Positions 12,187 through 26,531 of a stretch of DNA of 64,000 nucleotides are shown one piece after another. The stretch lies in the NCBI GenBank assembly GCA_945643635.1, contig CALZFC010000065.1, positions 1,283,501-1,347,500 on the forward strand, given 5' to 3'. The translations under genes and the position numbers were made by a program. How positions within the stretch are numbered: position 1 is the first letter of the stretch; every line of letters starts with the position of its first letter. This stretch comes from Allodiplogaster sudhausi. Its lineage: Eukaryota > Nematoda > Chromadorea > Rhabditida > Diplogasteridae. The notes under the pieces were generated by a model. It saw only the letters and a list, made by a program, of their open reading frames with translations, ran no database searches and was not told where the DNA came from.

Positions 12187-12889
12187 GGCTTGACCCTTTA
12201 CGCATTAATCGATTACCAAAACATGTTATTTAGTCAGTTTTTCCCTTAAATTTTTTTCCTACCCACCAAACAATTCCATCAGCGCTTACAAAAAGAAAAA
12301 AAGAAAGCAACCTTTCCGAAACACCAAAAAGGTTCCATAACCAATCAGGTTTACACCTCGTTTAAAAAGGAGAGTTTCATCTATACTTCATGATCATCTC
12401 AATTTTCTTTTCACAATTCCATCAGTCATCGTGCAATACCGTATCCTTGAGCACATGATTTGTATACAGGTACATATACTGAAGGCCGGCAACCATTTCT
12501 TTTGAATTATCCGTATGATTCCCACTTTCTCTGAACTCTTTATTACATATTACACAGAACAAAAAAAAGTCAGCCATAATAAGTTAATCCTAACAATAAT
12601 CCCGCAATATATATATTAATGTACAGCAATTCTGAGTTATCTTTTAAAATCAATAAGCAGATAATCCTTCTTGCACATTAATGCATTGCTTAAGAAATTA
12701 TTTATAGCTCAGAACGGCTAGACTACAGTCTCATAAGGGAAAAAAAAATTAACAATACTTTCCTTTGGCTGAAAAGTCCCACAACAAAAGGTAACATATG
12801 GGTTCGACAATACTAACAAAAGGAATAAATCCCGAAAAAGGACAGGGGGTGGAGAGCCTTGGTGTCAAGTCTCTTCTTTCTTCGTTGTC
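12187..12889. other. MRPL28 5' flank / truncated RPN2 3' flank
   Basis: Duplicated with changes at 17291-18141. Shared blocks include TCCCACTTTCTCTGAAC, CCTTTGGCTGAAAAGTCCC and GCTAGACTACAGTCTCATAAGGG. No separate gene seen. Confidence 0.7.
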
Positions 12890-13069
12890 TCACTCCTTCT
12901 TTGCCCTGAAAAAAGTACATCTTTATATTTAAACCCAGCATTATCATTATGATTTCAAAGGCCCTGATACAGAAATCAATTAGCTTCTCTTTAGCTAAAC
13001 TTCCCGCTTCAATCAACATTCCTCACTATAAAAAAAAAGCTGGCAGGTCTCTTGCCTTGCCTCCACTCT

Positions 13070-13228
13070 AATCTCGCTCTCTCTCTCGCCTCTCTAGCTA
13101 TCGCTGTCACTCTTTCTCTCATTCTCTCTGTCACACACTCTCTCTCTCCTTCCTCCTCTCCCTCACACTTCCTATCGTACTCTCTCTCTCTCCCTCAGTC
13201 TCTCTCTCTCGCTCTCTCTCTCTTCCCC
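13070..13228. repeat. CT microsatellite next to RPN2-copy donor
   Basis: CT-rich tract just inside the donor at 13234; in coding sense it is a GA run after the 5' splice site. The equivalent intron of the full gene has a matching tract at 18330-18462, so the microsatellite predates the duplication. Confidence 0.85.
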
Positions 13229-13651
13229 ACTAACTTTCTCTGTTCCACCATAAGTCGGAGAAGTCTGTGTCCTGCGAAGAAAGTGATGGCCGCAACGACC
13301 GCGAGGTACTTGAGCGTCTCGAACATGTTGAGGCGGAGCCAGAAGACAAAGTAGAGACCGAAGAGGGCTGCAAACAATTAATCCAATCTAGTTTTTAAAA
13401 CGAATTTTGTTTAACATTTCGTTACCTTCATTAAAAAAATTTAATTCTAATATTTAGTTACTCATTTCAAAAAGTATTATTCCTAGTTTTAATACTTATG
13501 GTTAGTTACTCTTTTAATTTGTAAGTATTTTTTTTAATATAGATAGGACCAAGGCTGCAGAAAAAAAAAAATTTTTTTTAAACAATTTAAAAAAAAATAT
13601 ATTTTTTTGTTAACAGTATTGCAACACAAACAATAAATACAGTAATCCTTA

Positions 13652-14230
<579 letters not shown>

Positions 14231-15953
14231 TTATCCTTAAATGGTATCTCAAATCCTTTTAATGAAAATTTAACTCGACGTAGCAGTCCAATTTATTTTT
14301 TTACTATCCCGATGAAGAGTGAGTTTGGTAGAAACCTCTTACAGGATACTTTCAATAAGAGACCGCAGTATTACATAAATTGAACTCGACGTAGCAGTCC
14401 AATTTTTTTCCCCAATCAGAATGAAGAAATAGTTTGGTATAAATCTCTTACAGTATACACTCAATATTGACTACAGTATCCCATATATCTCCCTAAACTT
14501 ACAAAGATCCAGCTGATTGGAGTGCGGATGAACGCGTCTCCCACCGTAATCCGGATACGGTACGCGCCCTGGAGTCCCTCAAAGTCCTCGGCGTGCTTGG
14601 CGATGTGATGAAAATTCGAAAGAAAAATCGTATCCGCAATTAAAACTTTTAACCAGCTCCGACATGTCGTTCAAGACAGATTTTTTTTATGAAGTTTTTA
14701 TTATGCCATGGAATATTTTTCTTTCAAAATTATTTCAAACGAATTTATTTTATTTTATTTTAAAAACAAAGTTTAAAAATCCCTAACAATATCTAAAAGG
14801 TAGCTGTCATCCATCTGAGCGTAGGCAACAAAGATGACGTCCTGGCCACTGGCAACGTGCTCGAAGATCACAAATGTCTGGAAACAGGGTGAAAATTGTT
14901 TTCAATCGAGCAATTAGACATTCGCAATCTCTCTCACTTTCGCCCTCTCTGCATCTCTCTTTATCTTTTCTTATTCCAGCAGTTTACGCATGACCCCATA
15001 ACTTTAATTTATCTATATAACTATGTTATTCTTGACCCATTTTATAGTCCTCTTCTTTCTCTCACTCTTTCCTTTTTTCCCTCCCTTTCGCGCTCTCGTT
15101 CCCTTTCTCACCCATTCTTTCTCTCCCCTTGCCTCTCTCTCTCCCTCTCTTTATTTCTCTCTCTCTCTCTCTTTATTTCTCTCTTTCCTTTCCCTCTCCT
15201 CACCTGATGCGGCTTGAGCTTCTGCCCGGCTGCCTTGCTCTGAACGCTGAATGCGATGCTCAGCTTGTTCGTCGTGTCAGCCTCCACGCGTTTGCCGGCC
15301 TTCGAGAATTGTGTGATGCTGAAATGAAATCTTGCTTTCATTTGTTTCCTACATAAATTAATTTTATTTAATAATTCCATAAGTTATATATTAACTTAAT
15401 CGTTATTAATTATGAAATACTAAACTATAACTTACCGCTCAAAATAATAATATTAAAAAAAACACTAAAATAATTCTATCTAAACTGCATCGCCCTTTGT
15501 TCTTATTGTTAGCAAGAATTGCTTTCCATAGAACACTGGCAAGGATAGAATCGGAGAAAAAAACATTCCCCATTTAAAGTAAGCTATTCTCACAATCTTT
15601 TCACTCTCCTGAATGAATGCGCACGCGGAGTTCATCGAACCCCAAATCTCTTTTTAAGAAGCGAGATACACTAGACTTCGAGATAGCAGTGTGATACTGT
15701 CGAGATATCTCCAGATATTATTATTACTAAGTATTTTCCAATTCTCTCATACTCAAATCAGTTGGGGCAGTGGTATTTATTCCCTGCCCCCCCCCCCACT
15801 TCCGTACCTCTGCTCGGCTGACGTCGAGCCGTCCTTGTCGCAGACGCTAATCTTGAGTCCCTCAACAAGAGCCTCCTCCGCCTGCTTCACATTAAACGAG
15901 CTGCCGCCGACGATGGCGACGAGAAGCAAAAGGAGAGAAGAACGGTTCCACAT

Positions 15954-17209
15954 TCTGGAAAAGGGAAATGACTGTGGTGGTTTGAAAAGAAAGTGTTGAA
16001 TGCCGCGCGCACACACATACACTCTCTTCCCCTCTTCGCTCCACCCCCTCGGGAGCGGAGTGGACACCAGCATGGCTCAAGGAAGGCTGGCCGATTACCT
16101 CATCACCAAACACACCACGGGAGTAACAATACTAGGTCAGATGGGAATCACGCACATATTTGGGGGATCAGATAGGAATACAATACTTTAGGCGGCACTG
16201 CCTTTCCAATAAAACGACGTGGAACACCACGAAGCAAGCGAATCTTTCTGTGCGCATGCAGGGGAGCAATGCAATTATACAAGTGGAAACTATCTTATTT
16301 GTTCACAAACTCGGTGGAGCGCGAATTGCAAGACGATTAAAAACCTATAATCAGCCAAAAAAAAACGGAAAAATACGGGATGAAACGCGGTATTCTTCCT
16401 CCATTTTCGGATTAAAAAAAAAACATTAATGGACATGAAAATAAAGATAAAAGCCAGGGCACACAGAATGTTTCCTACATGGCTATGCTCAAGGATATCT
16501 CCAAAGCAGTATTAAAATCCATTGATGAAGAAACCATGTCTTCGCGAACTTTGGAGAAAACATTTGCTCTTAAAACCGAATTCAATCTATTCTGGACCAA
16601 TAAAATAGAATCGGACGGTCACAAAGCGAGTTTCCTCGCATAACCTATCCACTTACTCTTCAGTAAGCTAGAAATATGAACAAATCAACCCAACGACAAA
16701 GGAAAACAACCCGAAAAGACAATTAGCGACGACGTAACAACAACAACAACATTTCGAATGGAATCTGCTATGAAACATTCGCAAAATAGGATATTTCATG
16801 AATGACCATCATCCACAATCACGCTTTTCCGTGTGAGACTTACACTAATTCAAATATATAATCAGATTTTCCACCTGCTATCCCATAACATCAACAATCT
16901 CCAAAACTTTCAATATTTCTGTTACATCAATCAATTTCACTCACGGTCTCTGACTGTCTGAACTATAACAAAGCTAAGACGTTTTGAATATTTCATATTT
17001 GCTTCTGATGTCGTCCTAATAGACACTCAAAATACTTTTCCCCAGCCAATTTATATAAGATTTTCTCATATTATATATACATATTGCTTTTCCACGACAC
17101 ACTGTGATTACTAAAATAATTAAAAACAATTAATTATTAAAATAGTTAAAGACAGTAATTGCAATATATCGCTCGCTCAGGGAATAGAAAGGATAGGTCT
17201 GAGATTAAC
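15954..17209. other. Promoter-side flank of truncated RPN2 copy, duplicated from the full gene
   Basis: Blocks at 16300-16320, 16540-16600 and 16690-16830 match 26753-27330 upstream of the complete RPN2 (for example CAACCCAACGACAAAGGAAA). The copied unit therefore included the RPN2 5' region. From about 16860 to 17080 the match ends and the left edge of the right unit begins. Nothing coding seen. Confidence 0.75.
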
Positions 17210-17290
17210 CTTATCCCACGTGATGACTGGCCGGGGTGCAATCGTGCCAAGTCTCTGCAGATGCTTCGCCACGTTGGGCACGGCAGCCAT
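17210..17290 (-). pseudogene. Orphan duplicate of MRPL28 exon 1
   Basis: An intact 81-base exon with start codon and GTTAAT donor, encoding MAAVPNVAKHLQRLGTIAP followed by RPVITWDK. It differs from the real exon 1 (12186-12106) at two residues (Leu to Val, Asn to His). No other MRPL28 exon follows: the next sequence downstream on this strand is the 5' flank of the truncated RPN2. It can only be expressed as a stub or spliced to something else. Confidence 0.9.
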
Positions 17291-18141
17291 GGCTGGAACC
17301 TTTTCACCGTAATCGGTTATCAAACGATGATATAAGTCAGTTTTTAAAGGTAAGTAACTTTAAGACTAGCAACCATTTCTCCAGCATCATCCCAATGATT
17401 CCCACTTTCTCTGAACACTTTATTACATATTACACAGAAAACGGCAGCCAAAATAAGTTAATCCTAACAATAATCCCGCAATATATATTAATGGACAGCA
17501 ACTCTGAGTTATCTTTAAAATCAATAAGCAGATAATCCTTCTTGCACATTAATACATTGCTTAAGAAATAATTTAACAAGGAAAAGTGCTCCGAACGGCT
17601 AGACTACAGTCTCATAAGGGATAAAAACAAATTAACAATACTTTCCTTTGGCTGAAAAGTCCCACAACAAAGGGTAAAATAAGGGTTCGGCAATACTAAC
17701 AAATAGCATAAAGCCCGAAAAAGGACATAATAAAAGTCACACTTGCCCATAACAAAAGAATATAATAATGAGAGAGGGAGGGAGAGATAGAGAGAGATAT
17801 ATAGGGAGTAAAATTCCGATCACAGTCTATTAGTCACAATGAAATCGTACAAATGTGGCTATTTTTAAATATTGATTTATTCATTATATTGCCTCTCTAA
17901 TCGTAGGTAGTTGAAAAAAATCCGTTTTAACCGAGCAAAAAAACTCTTTCCTGCTACAAATAGGAAATGGGGACCTGGGTTGGAAAAAAAACAACATTGA
18001 GGAACAAAACCCAGAAGAATAAAAAAAGGCAGTAACTAAGGCTTGAACAAAAGATCTCAATAACAGGGCAGAAGTAGTTGAGTTTGCAGGGCAAGGGTAG
18101 ATGAAGAGCCTTGGTGTCAAGTCTCTTCTTTCTTCGTTCTC
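17291..18141. other. Duplicated spacer between orphan exon and RPN2 3' end
   Basis: Equivalent of 12187-12889 with about 150 extra bases, including a short GA run at 17769-17800. No additional gene seen. Confidence 0.7.
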
Positions 18142-18423
18142 TCACTCCTTCTTTGCCCTGAAAAAAGAACATCTTCATATTTCAGAAAAGTACATCTTTA
18201 TATTTTAATTCAGCATTATCATAATGATTTCAAAGGTTAGGATAATATCAATTAGCTTCTCTTTAGCAGAACTTCCCGCTTCAATCAACATTCATCACAA
18301 TAAAAACCTGGCATGTGTCGCCATGCCTCCTTTCTAATCTCTCTCTGTCACACTCCATCGTTCTCTACTCTCTCTCTCTCCCACTCCCTTTCATACTCTC
18401 TCTCTCTCTCCCTCCCTCTCTCT

Positions 18424-18464
<41 letters not shown>

Positions 18465-18862
18465 CACTAACTTTCTCTGTTCCACCATAAGTCGGAGAAG
18501 TCTGTGTCCGGCGAAGAAAGTGATGGCCGCAACGACCGCGAGGTACTTGAGCGTCTCGAACATGTTGAGGCGGAGCCAGAAGACAAAGTAGAGGCCGAAG
18601 AGGGCTGCAAACAAGTAATTCACTGTTACGTTTGAATTGTTATTTTTAGTTTACATATTTAGCTACTCACTTACTTTAGAATAAAGACCTGCCTAGAACA
18701 GGACCGCAGAGAATTTTTTATATTTCAGTACAAATAATATTACAGTAATTCTTACCCGTGAGTCCGCCGTGGAAGATGAGCACGTAGAGGGAGACGGGAA
18801 TGTTGGAGATGTTCACACCGATGCGGAGCCACTGAAAGCGAATCAAGAGTCGGCTTGTGAAC

Positions 18863-18909
<47 letters not shown>

Positions 18910-19375
18910 GAGAGGGAGAGCGAGAGAAAGAAAGGGAGGGAGAAAGAGCGAATGAGAAAGAGAGAGAGAGAGAGATAGAGAGAGAGGAGAGAGAGACAGA
19001 GAGAGAGAGAGAAAGTGGGAGGGAGAAAGAGATAGGGGGAGAGAGAGAAAGAGATACCAGAATGAAGAGCAGCACGAGTGGAGCGAGGCAGAGAATGGAG
19101 AATGCATCGGAGACAACGCCGGGCGGTCGCTTCTCTGGCTCGCGGAAGAGATGGTCGATGGTGGGCTTCGCGTCATACGTGATCTCCTGCAATTATCCTA
19201 TTATTTTATTTTTACCAATTATGTTTTTTGTACAAATTCAACGTGTTGTAAAAACGACAATTATTTTATTATATATTTTATAATTCAAAATATATTCAAC
19301 TTGCTATTAAAATAATAATTTATATATCTATATATATATATATATACATGTATATATATATATATACATATATAT

Positions 19376-19407
<32 letters not shown>

Positions 19408-22400
19408 ACATTTATATATATTGTACAATAAATACACAGTGGAAATTTTTTCCGCAAACTACCTCGCTCTTCTGCACAATCTCCGCAGGAACAGCTGGGA
19501 CCGCCAGTTTAGCATCAGCCTGAAAACGCAATAAATTATCTTTTTATTCTTTTACTGGCTCTCTTATCATTTTAATGAAAATTGCACTTGCCGTAGCAGT
19601 CCAATTTTTTTCCCAATTAAAATGAACAGTTAGTTTGGTAGAAATCGCTTACAGTATACTCTCAATATTGACTACAGTATCCCATATATCTCCCTAAACT
19701 TACAAAGATCCAGCTGATTGGAGTGCGGATGAACGCGTCTCCCACCGTAATCCGGATACGGTACTCGCCCTGGAGTCCCTCAAAGTCCTCGGCATGCTTG
19801 GCGATGTTCTGAAAATGTGAGAAAAAATAGTCTTATCCTTCATATCCTAAATTAAAAACTTTTAAGGGGCTATGTAGAAATTTCTTTTCATATAAGATTT
19901 TTTAATGATTAAAAAAAATTATTTTTTAAGTCCTCGCACTGAAAAATTTAAGTAAAAAGTTTAAAAAAAATTCCTTACAATATCAATAAGATAGCTGCCA
20001 TCCGTCTGGGGGTCGGCAACAAAGATGACGTCCTGGCCAGTGGCAACGTGCTCGAAGATCACAAATGTCTGGAAACAGGGAGAGTTGTTTCAATCGAACA
20101 AGTAATTTTTCCCTTGCTCTCTCTCTCTCTTTCTCTCATTTTCGCCCTCTTCCCTCTCTGCTTCTCTCTACATCTTTCCTTATTCCAGCAGCATATGTAT
20201 GACCACACCTGTTATTTCTGCTATAGAAGTATGCCATTCTCAACCCATGCTATTGTCCTCTCTCTCCCTCTCTCCTCTTTCTCTCTTCTCTCCTCTCTCT
20301 CCTCACCTGATGCGGCTTGAGCTTCTGCCCGGCTGCCTTGCTCTGAACGCTGAATGCGATGCTCAGCTTGTTCGTCGTGTCCGCCTCCACTCGCTTGCCG
20401 GCCTTCGAGAATTGCGCGATGCTGAAACGTTACTTTCCTTTATTGTCTACATAAATTATTCTATTTTCACAATTTCACAGATAATAAATAAACTTATGAC
20501 CCAATCTATATTTCTTATTGTTAGCTAAGAAATCTCGAGATATTATGCTTAACTATATTCAATGCCGCTCAATCACTCCTCCACTCTATCCTTATTTCCC
20601 ACTTCATTAGCATCGACCGGGTAGAAAAATAGGCTTTTAAACCTACTATGTTGATTACTTTTCTCATTTTCTTCCTCAACTTGCCTCTTCCTTCCCTACC
20701 GTACCCATCCCACTTCCCTCTACCGTACCTCTGCTCGGCTGCCTTCGAACCGTCCTTGTCGCTCACAGTAATCTTGAGTCCCTCAACAACAGCCTCCTCC
20801 GCCTGCTTCACCTTGAACGTGATTCCGGTCGCGCCAACGAGACGACGGTCCTGGAAAAGCGCGATTATTTCACCTGTATTTAATTTTCATGTATTCAGTC
20901 TTGCTATAATAATTCAAACATTCAATCTTAACAGTTAGTGTTCAGCATTTGTTTCTTTTTTCTCTCGCTCTAACAGTATTAACTTTTTCACTTACTTTCT
21001 CATCTGACCATGAGACGCCACTGTGAATTGTTCCTACATCATTAAATTTGAATTATGAATAAATTAATTAGATTAATTGATTATCTATGATAATTTTCCT
21101 ACCTGGCTCTCAACAGCGAGTTGCACCGTGTAGAATCCGGCCGTGGTTGCCTTGTCAGAAATGGAGAGCTCGAAGAATGTGCCGGTGCTGGAAAGCAAAA
21201 AAAAGATAGATAAGAGAACATTTGTCGAGTTGGCTTCACCTTTTTGAGACTTTATTAACCTTCATCAAACTTTCCAAAAAGTATAACAATCACCATTTTT
21301 TCAATATAATACATCACAGATGAAAAAGGTACTGTGGACTTGAACAACCAATCCTAATATTGCGCCTCAACTGAGCCAAACCTACAATGTTTTTGACGAA
21401 TTTTTCTTTGGGGCAACTCCGTTTTCAGCCAACATAACATCATTTCAGGTCATTATACCCCGCCTGTTCTGCTGGGGATCCGGCTGTGACATTAATTTCC
21501 TGTTATATATAAGAAATCCACCGCCTTCTCACCTATCGCCTGCTGCCTTTGTGAGAGCCTTCGCCTTCTCGATCACTTCGCCCTTCTCGTTCGTCACCTG
21601 TAAATCGTATGATTTATGCTTCATATATTTACTCTCCATTTTTCAAACATTTTATTTTAAAAAAAATTACAATCGTATTTGTAAGCTTCGCTCTTTATAT
21701 AATAATTTTTTTAAACTATTTATTTCCACTTTTTAAAAATGATTAATACCAACCTTCTCAGCCTTGACGGTGATTCCATTGATGGGGAGGCCGTACGCGT
21801 TGGAGACGTGGAAGCGAAGAGGCTGAGAAAAAAGTATCTCTCTCAATTATATCTCTCACAATCAGTTATTGATATAGTAAACGGGAGTGAGGGCTATCCA
21901 ACAGCACGCGATAAGAGACCGTGTAAAGGAGAGAGAAAGAGAGCAAGAGAGCAAGAGAGAAAGAGAGAAAAGAGCAAGAGAGAGAAAAAGAAAGAGAGAG
22001 TGAGAGAAAGAGAGTAAGAGAGAGAGAAACCTTGGCTGCATCTGCTGCCGACTCGAGTGTCACAGTGACGGGCACGAAGTGACGGTTGTTGATGAGCACT
22101 CCGATAGCGCGCAACACGTTGTACGCAGCGCGCTCGGCGAATACCTTTAATTTAATATTTTCTTTGACTTAATATTTTCTTTAACTCAATATTTCCTTTA
22201 ATTCAATATTTCCTTCAATTTTATATTTTCTTTAACTCAATATTTCCCATAATGCAATATTTCCTTTAATTCAATATTTCCTTAAATTCAACATTTTATT
22301 TAAGTAAATCTTTAATTATCTTCTATTCCTTGTTATATCGACCACATTGTGCAATGGGCCTTTAATAACATATTTTCATGCAAAAGGATTATTTTGAATA

Positions 22401-23779
22401 TAATTTTAAAAAAAATTTACTTGAGGCTCTTCTTTTAGTATTGTACTACAGCATTGCTAATCTCACCTGTCGTCTGGAGAGCAGATAGTTCGTCACTTGC
22501 AGAAGCTGCTCCTGAAAAATAAGGAAGGATTAGATGCGACCCTTGGAAGAAACCACTCTTAAAAGTCTGTTTAGAACATAGCAATACACAATATATATAT
22601 ATATATATATATATAAATTACAAATCCCCTGTTGATTAAAAAAAAGAACCGTGACATGATCTAAATCAAGTTTTTCAAACACGTATTAAACAAAAACAAA
22701 AAAAGATCATTCACACTCCCACTCTTCCCCTGTTATAAATAAATGCTGTTACGCTTATCTCCATCTTTCCCCACCCTGTTTCTTCTCTTGCGTAATCTGG
22801 ATCTCTTCGATTTTGGCCTCTTCGATTTGGTTCGCTCCGCTTTATCATACTCACGCGCGTAATCTAACCCATAGCCCCCTCCCCCAATCTAGAGTTTCCT
22901 ATTTATACCTTGTTAACCGCCGGTGGCTTGCCCTGTTGCTCGGCGAGCTGCGCAATGGCGTAGACGGCCGTTGCAGTGACGCTGAGGCCGCCATCGAGCT
23001 AAAATGAAACAAGATCGAACATGGAAAATCCGGGCGCGCACCCTAGAATGGTTGGGTTTCCCTATACGTGCAATCTCGGTGGCGGTAATGTTTCCCCTGA
23101 TGTGAGGAGAGACGTCTTCTCACCTGGAGATACTTTCCATCCACCTCATCTGCTTGCTCGATCAGGCTACTGATCTTGTCGAAATACTTGGCACCGAGTG
23201 TCTTGTCCAGCAGAGAAGCAGCCGCCAGGGCGTTGCCGAGGCTAAAGAAACTTCAGTTATTACATCTTATCTTGTGCTCTCTCTCTCTCTCCCCCCCCCC
23301 CTCTTTTCTCTCCTTCTTTCTCTTACTTCTCTCTTCTTCTCCCTCACTCTCACTTTTTCTCCCCCGTCTATCTCTTCTCTCTCATTCTTTCTCTCTCTCT
23401 TTTCTCTACCTTCTTCTCTCTTTCTTCATGCTACCCATGACTACCATCCCACCATCCCAACACTCATCCTTTCTCGGAAGTTTGGGCTCTCCGTTTTTTT
23501 CATTGGCAGTTGTGAATAAGAGTTCTCTATTCCTTAAGAAGTTATTGATAATTCTTATATTCTTTTTCACGAACCTTTTAGGCGAGAGATCCTTGGCAAT
23601 CGCTGCGGAGATTGCTTTGTCAAACTCGGCAGTGTTTGTAAGCTGAAAAAACCAAATTAAAAAGTCCTTCTCCATTCAGTCAATCGTAAATATCTACAGA
23701 AGCAAGCTATCTGAACAATAGACAAGGAAAGGATGACCGGAGTGGGGAGCTGTGGATACGAGAAAGTGTAAACACAGCA

Positions 23780-23830
<51 letters not shown>

Positions 23831-26531
23831 TAGCGAGCGCGGGAGAGGAAGGGGTAGAAAAGAGAGAGAAAGAGGTTGAGAGAGCGGGAGATGGACTGAT
23901 TCTCCATGGCACTTATCATAGAAGCTTTTTTAGACTACTACACCATTTCATGGAGTAAAGTAATGTAGTTTTGATGGGTGCTCTTCTATAAGTTTCTCTC
24001 CAATTCTTTCATCTCTGACTTGGGTACCTACACAAGTTTCACGATAAGAGCTGCACTTGGCAATCTAGCAATCTCTACGATTCCCTGTCCTCCTCTTCAT
24101 ACGGGAACCACAGCTTAAACTCGTGCTGCTGTATGGGGTGTATAAGTACCCCTGGTAGAGCAAAGGGGTGTTCTTATAGCACCAAAGAGGTTAAGAAGAC
24201 CCCTTTTCCTGGGGACTAGGTAGACCCCCCGCTGACCTTGATCTTCAGCCGATCGGCGACCGTGAGTGCATCGAAGAGTCTCTCGGTGCTCACTGCTTCC
24301 TCCTTTGGCACCGCCTCCAGTGTCTCCTTGACACCGGTCGTGGAAGCGAGGGCACAGCTCTGTAAAATGCCCAAATTTTTTTCCTCTAAGATCAAAGATC
24401 AAAAAACTAATTCTAACATAAATGATAAATCTTACCGTATACTAAATACAATCAATCATACCTCTGGTTTTTCACAATGAGCCTTATTAGGCTGGAGTCG
24501 AAACTCAAGTATAATTTAAAGCATCTCGTACCTAATTTAGGTTGTTTTTAGCCTAACCATTTTTGGTGATACAGACCGCAGCTCTTAGTGAGGCATTCTC
24601 CGCCATTTCGACATCAGAATGGCGGAGGACGCCACACCAAAATAATAAACTGGAGTTTGTCTGTTTTTTTTCACAACTTGTCGTGTTCCAGTTATTGTTG
24701 TTTACGTAATGATGTTTTGTGATATTTTTCGTTATGTCAGATTGTGCGGCGTTTTAGTAGCAGGAATCATCACCCGCTCGTAAGAGATGTCGTCAAGCGT
24801 GCAGCTACGAAGACTCCAACTCTCACCTGGACATGAATTCTTAAGTTTGTTTAAATGTAACGTTATCTTTTTTGCTTTCAGCATTGTTGACTTCAATTGG
24901 GCCAAGTGCCGTTGGGCCAAGTGCCAGTTGGACCAAGTGTCACTTCACAAACGTAAGTTCTCCTTCTATATCTCTCCCTACTAAAACAAGCTTTAGTAAT
25001 GAAGTAGAAATATCTTCTTGCAGTGCACTTGACTTCGATGTTTCGATCTGAGGTGTGTCCGATTGATTCACCTGTCCCCTTCGCAGCCCTCCGACTTCCT
25101 CAGTCGCTTCATCCTCGACCTTCAGCTGCTCCATCTGACGTCAGCTTTTCAGCCCCCTCCCCGTGCATATATGACCTTTTTTGATTTGGTTCATATTACG
25201 TAGTCAAAACAGTGTTTTTTGCTTCTCTTTTAATATGTCTAGTATAGTGACCCCTTAATGCTTGTAAATGATGTTTGCTGTTTAAAGTTAATTTTGAAGT
25301 CGAGAGATAAAGTTTGCCACGTGTGCATAATTAGGCTCTAAATGAGTCCTAATTATGAGAATTCCGAGCCTAGTTATATGATTGTCAAGCCTAATTAGTG
25401 ACCATTAGGATCACTGCGAATAGGCTCGGCTCCAACCTAATAAGGCTCATTGTGAAAAACCAGAGACGGAATTCCCTGAACTACAAAAGTTCTTTATTTC
25501 AATCGATTTCATATATTGTAGAATATAAATACCATAATCCGAACCTTAAGATCGCCGGCAATCGATGCTGCATGGAAAAGTTGCTCGAGATCCTTGAGGT
25601 CGGCCTTCTTCGCAACGTCGCAGGCCGACTAAATTATAAGACCTTTTTAATTCTTGTGCACCGTTGAAGCTCAGTCAACGATTTGTTTTTCCGCGCAAGA
25701 AATATATGATTAAAACGAAGGGAAGAGACTTTCAAAAGTAGCGACCCAATGCCATGTGTTTCCTTTATAAGATCAACAACAGAATTTCCACTTTTGCCTG
25801 GTATTTTCATAATTATTAAGCATGATATTGATGGAGCGACTACCTAGCTGGTAAATAATAAGGTTCTCGTAATCCTTCCTTAGCGGTCCCTAGTTTCCAA
25901 TTAGCCATCCGTAGCAACCTGGCCGTCCTTAGTTACTTAACCATCCTTAGTAACTTAGTCAATCTAACTTAAGACAATACCTTTGCAGTCACATCATCAA
26001 CAGCCGCGTTCAGGAGACGCAGTCCGCTTGCCGCGTAGTGCACGGCGGCCAGGTCGTTTTTGGTCTTGAGCGTCTCCTGCAAGTTCAACATCATTAGAAC
26101 ACTTTACTTTGTGGACGGCTTAAATTTAGATACCTAAGTAATATGAATCGCTTATAAACTTGTTATATAGACATAATAACAAGGCATACCACTAATAGTT
26201 ATGATTCAGGCTAGAGTAATACTTATTTCAAGATTAAACAGAAGATGCCCAGTCAACAACATCGTTATGCGGAGCATTTTACAGTCAAGACAATAAAAAA
26301 CCGCCTGTGTTTCTGTTTGTTTTATTTCTTACTTTCCCACCAGGAACATTGATATAATATAATACAAGCGGTGGAATTGGGAGAGAGGGCGGATAAAGTA
26401 ACCAGAAAATGAGCCGTGATATGTTCGCTGTCGCCTTTACTCCAGTACGAATTGAGAAAAGAGATTTTTTCGACGGCAAGCGAGCCGCAGACAGTGGCCG
26501 CCAGCAGTAAAAGGAGAGAACGACTCCACAT
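18142..26531 (-). CDS. RPN2: Ribophorin II / oligosaccharyltransferase subunit (RPN2, Swp1 family)
   Basis: Subunit of the ER oligosaccharyltransferase that N-glycosylates nascent proteins. Exons after the first: 26076-25981, 25628-25545, 24359-24237, 23642-23575, 23241-23124, 22998-22909, 22511-22467, 22144-22031, 21822-21754, 21597-21533, 21187-21103, 20850-20729, 20421-20307, 20068-19979, 19808-19704, 19519-19463, 19186-19058, 18831-18756, 18604-18472, 18157-18142. These give 599 aa with every phase consistent. Exon 1 starts at 26531 with signal peptide [19 protein letters not shown]. Its 3' edge and about 25 following residues could not be placed. The C-terminus carries the family signature [20 protein letters not shown], then hydrophobic segments ([41 protein letters not shown]), and ends KAKKE, a dilysine-like ER-retention tail. 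Human RPN2 is 631 aa. Confidence 0.92.
18868..19052. repeat. (GA)n filling RPN2 intron 19057-18832
   Basis: GA repeat with AAAGGGAGGG and GAGTTGAGAGG interruptions. Reads of it in the minus frames look like membrane protein (Ser/Leu runs) but are not conserved with the paralogous intron. Confidence 0.85.
22146..22305. repeat. 17-bp AT-rich tandem repeat in RPN2 intron
   Basis: About nine diverged copies of a unit like TTTAATTCAATATTTCC, starting directly at the acceptor of the exon 22144-22031. Confidence 0.8.
24462..25465. mobile_element. Non-autonomous DNA transposon (about 1 kb) with 40-bp inverted termini in RPN2 intron
   Basis: The left end begins CTCTGGTTTTTCACAATGAG, and the right end is its reverse complement. 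The first 30 bases are identical, and about 38 of the first 40 match. The interior has subterminal CCTAATTAG/GCCTAATTAG motifs, a short foldback around ATGGCGGAGGA at 24591-24631, and a triplicated GGGCCAAGTGCC-like motif at 24898-24945. No transposase frame is present. The flanks offer only a two-base AC match (24460-24461 and 25466-25467), so the superfamily cannot be assigned. It lies inside the intron between exons 25628-25545 and 24359-24237. Confidence 0.85.

Noticed and set aside
26322..26460. Extension of RPN2 exon 1 to the strong GTAAGA donor near 26330
   Set aside because: It gives phase 1, which does not fit the next exon (phase 0), and the encoded residues do not resemble RPN2. 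A missing small exon is more likely.
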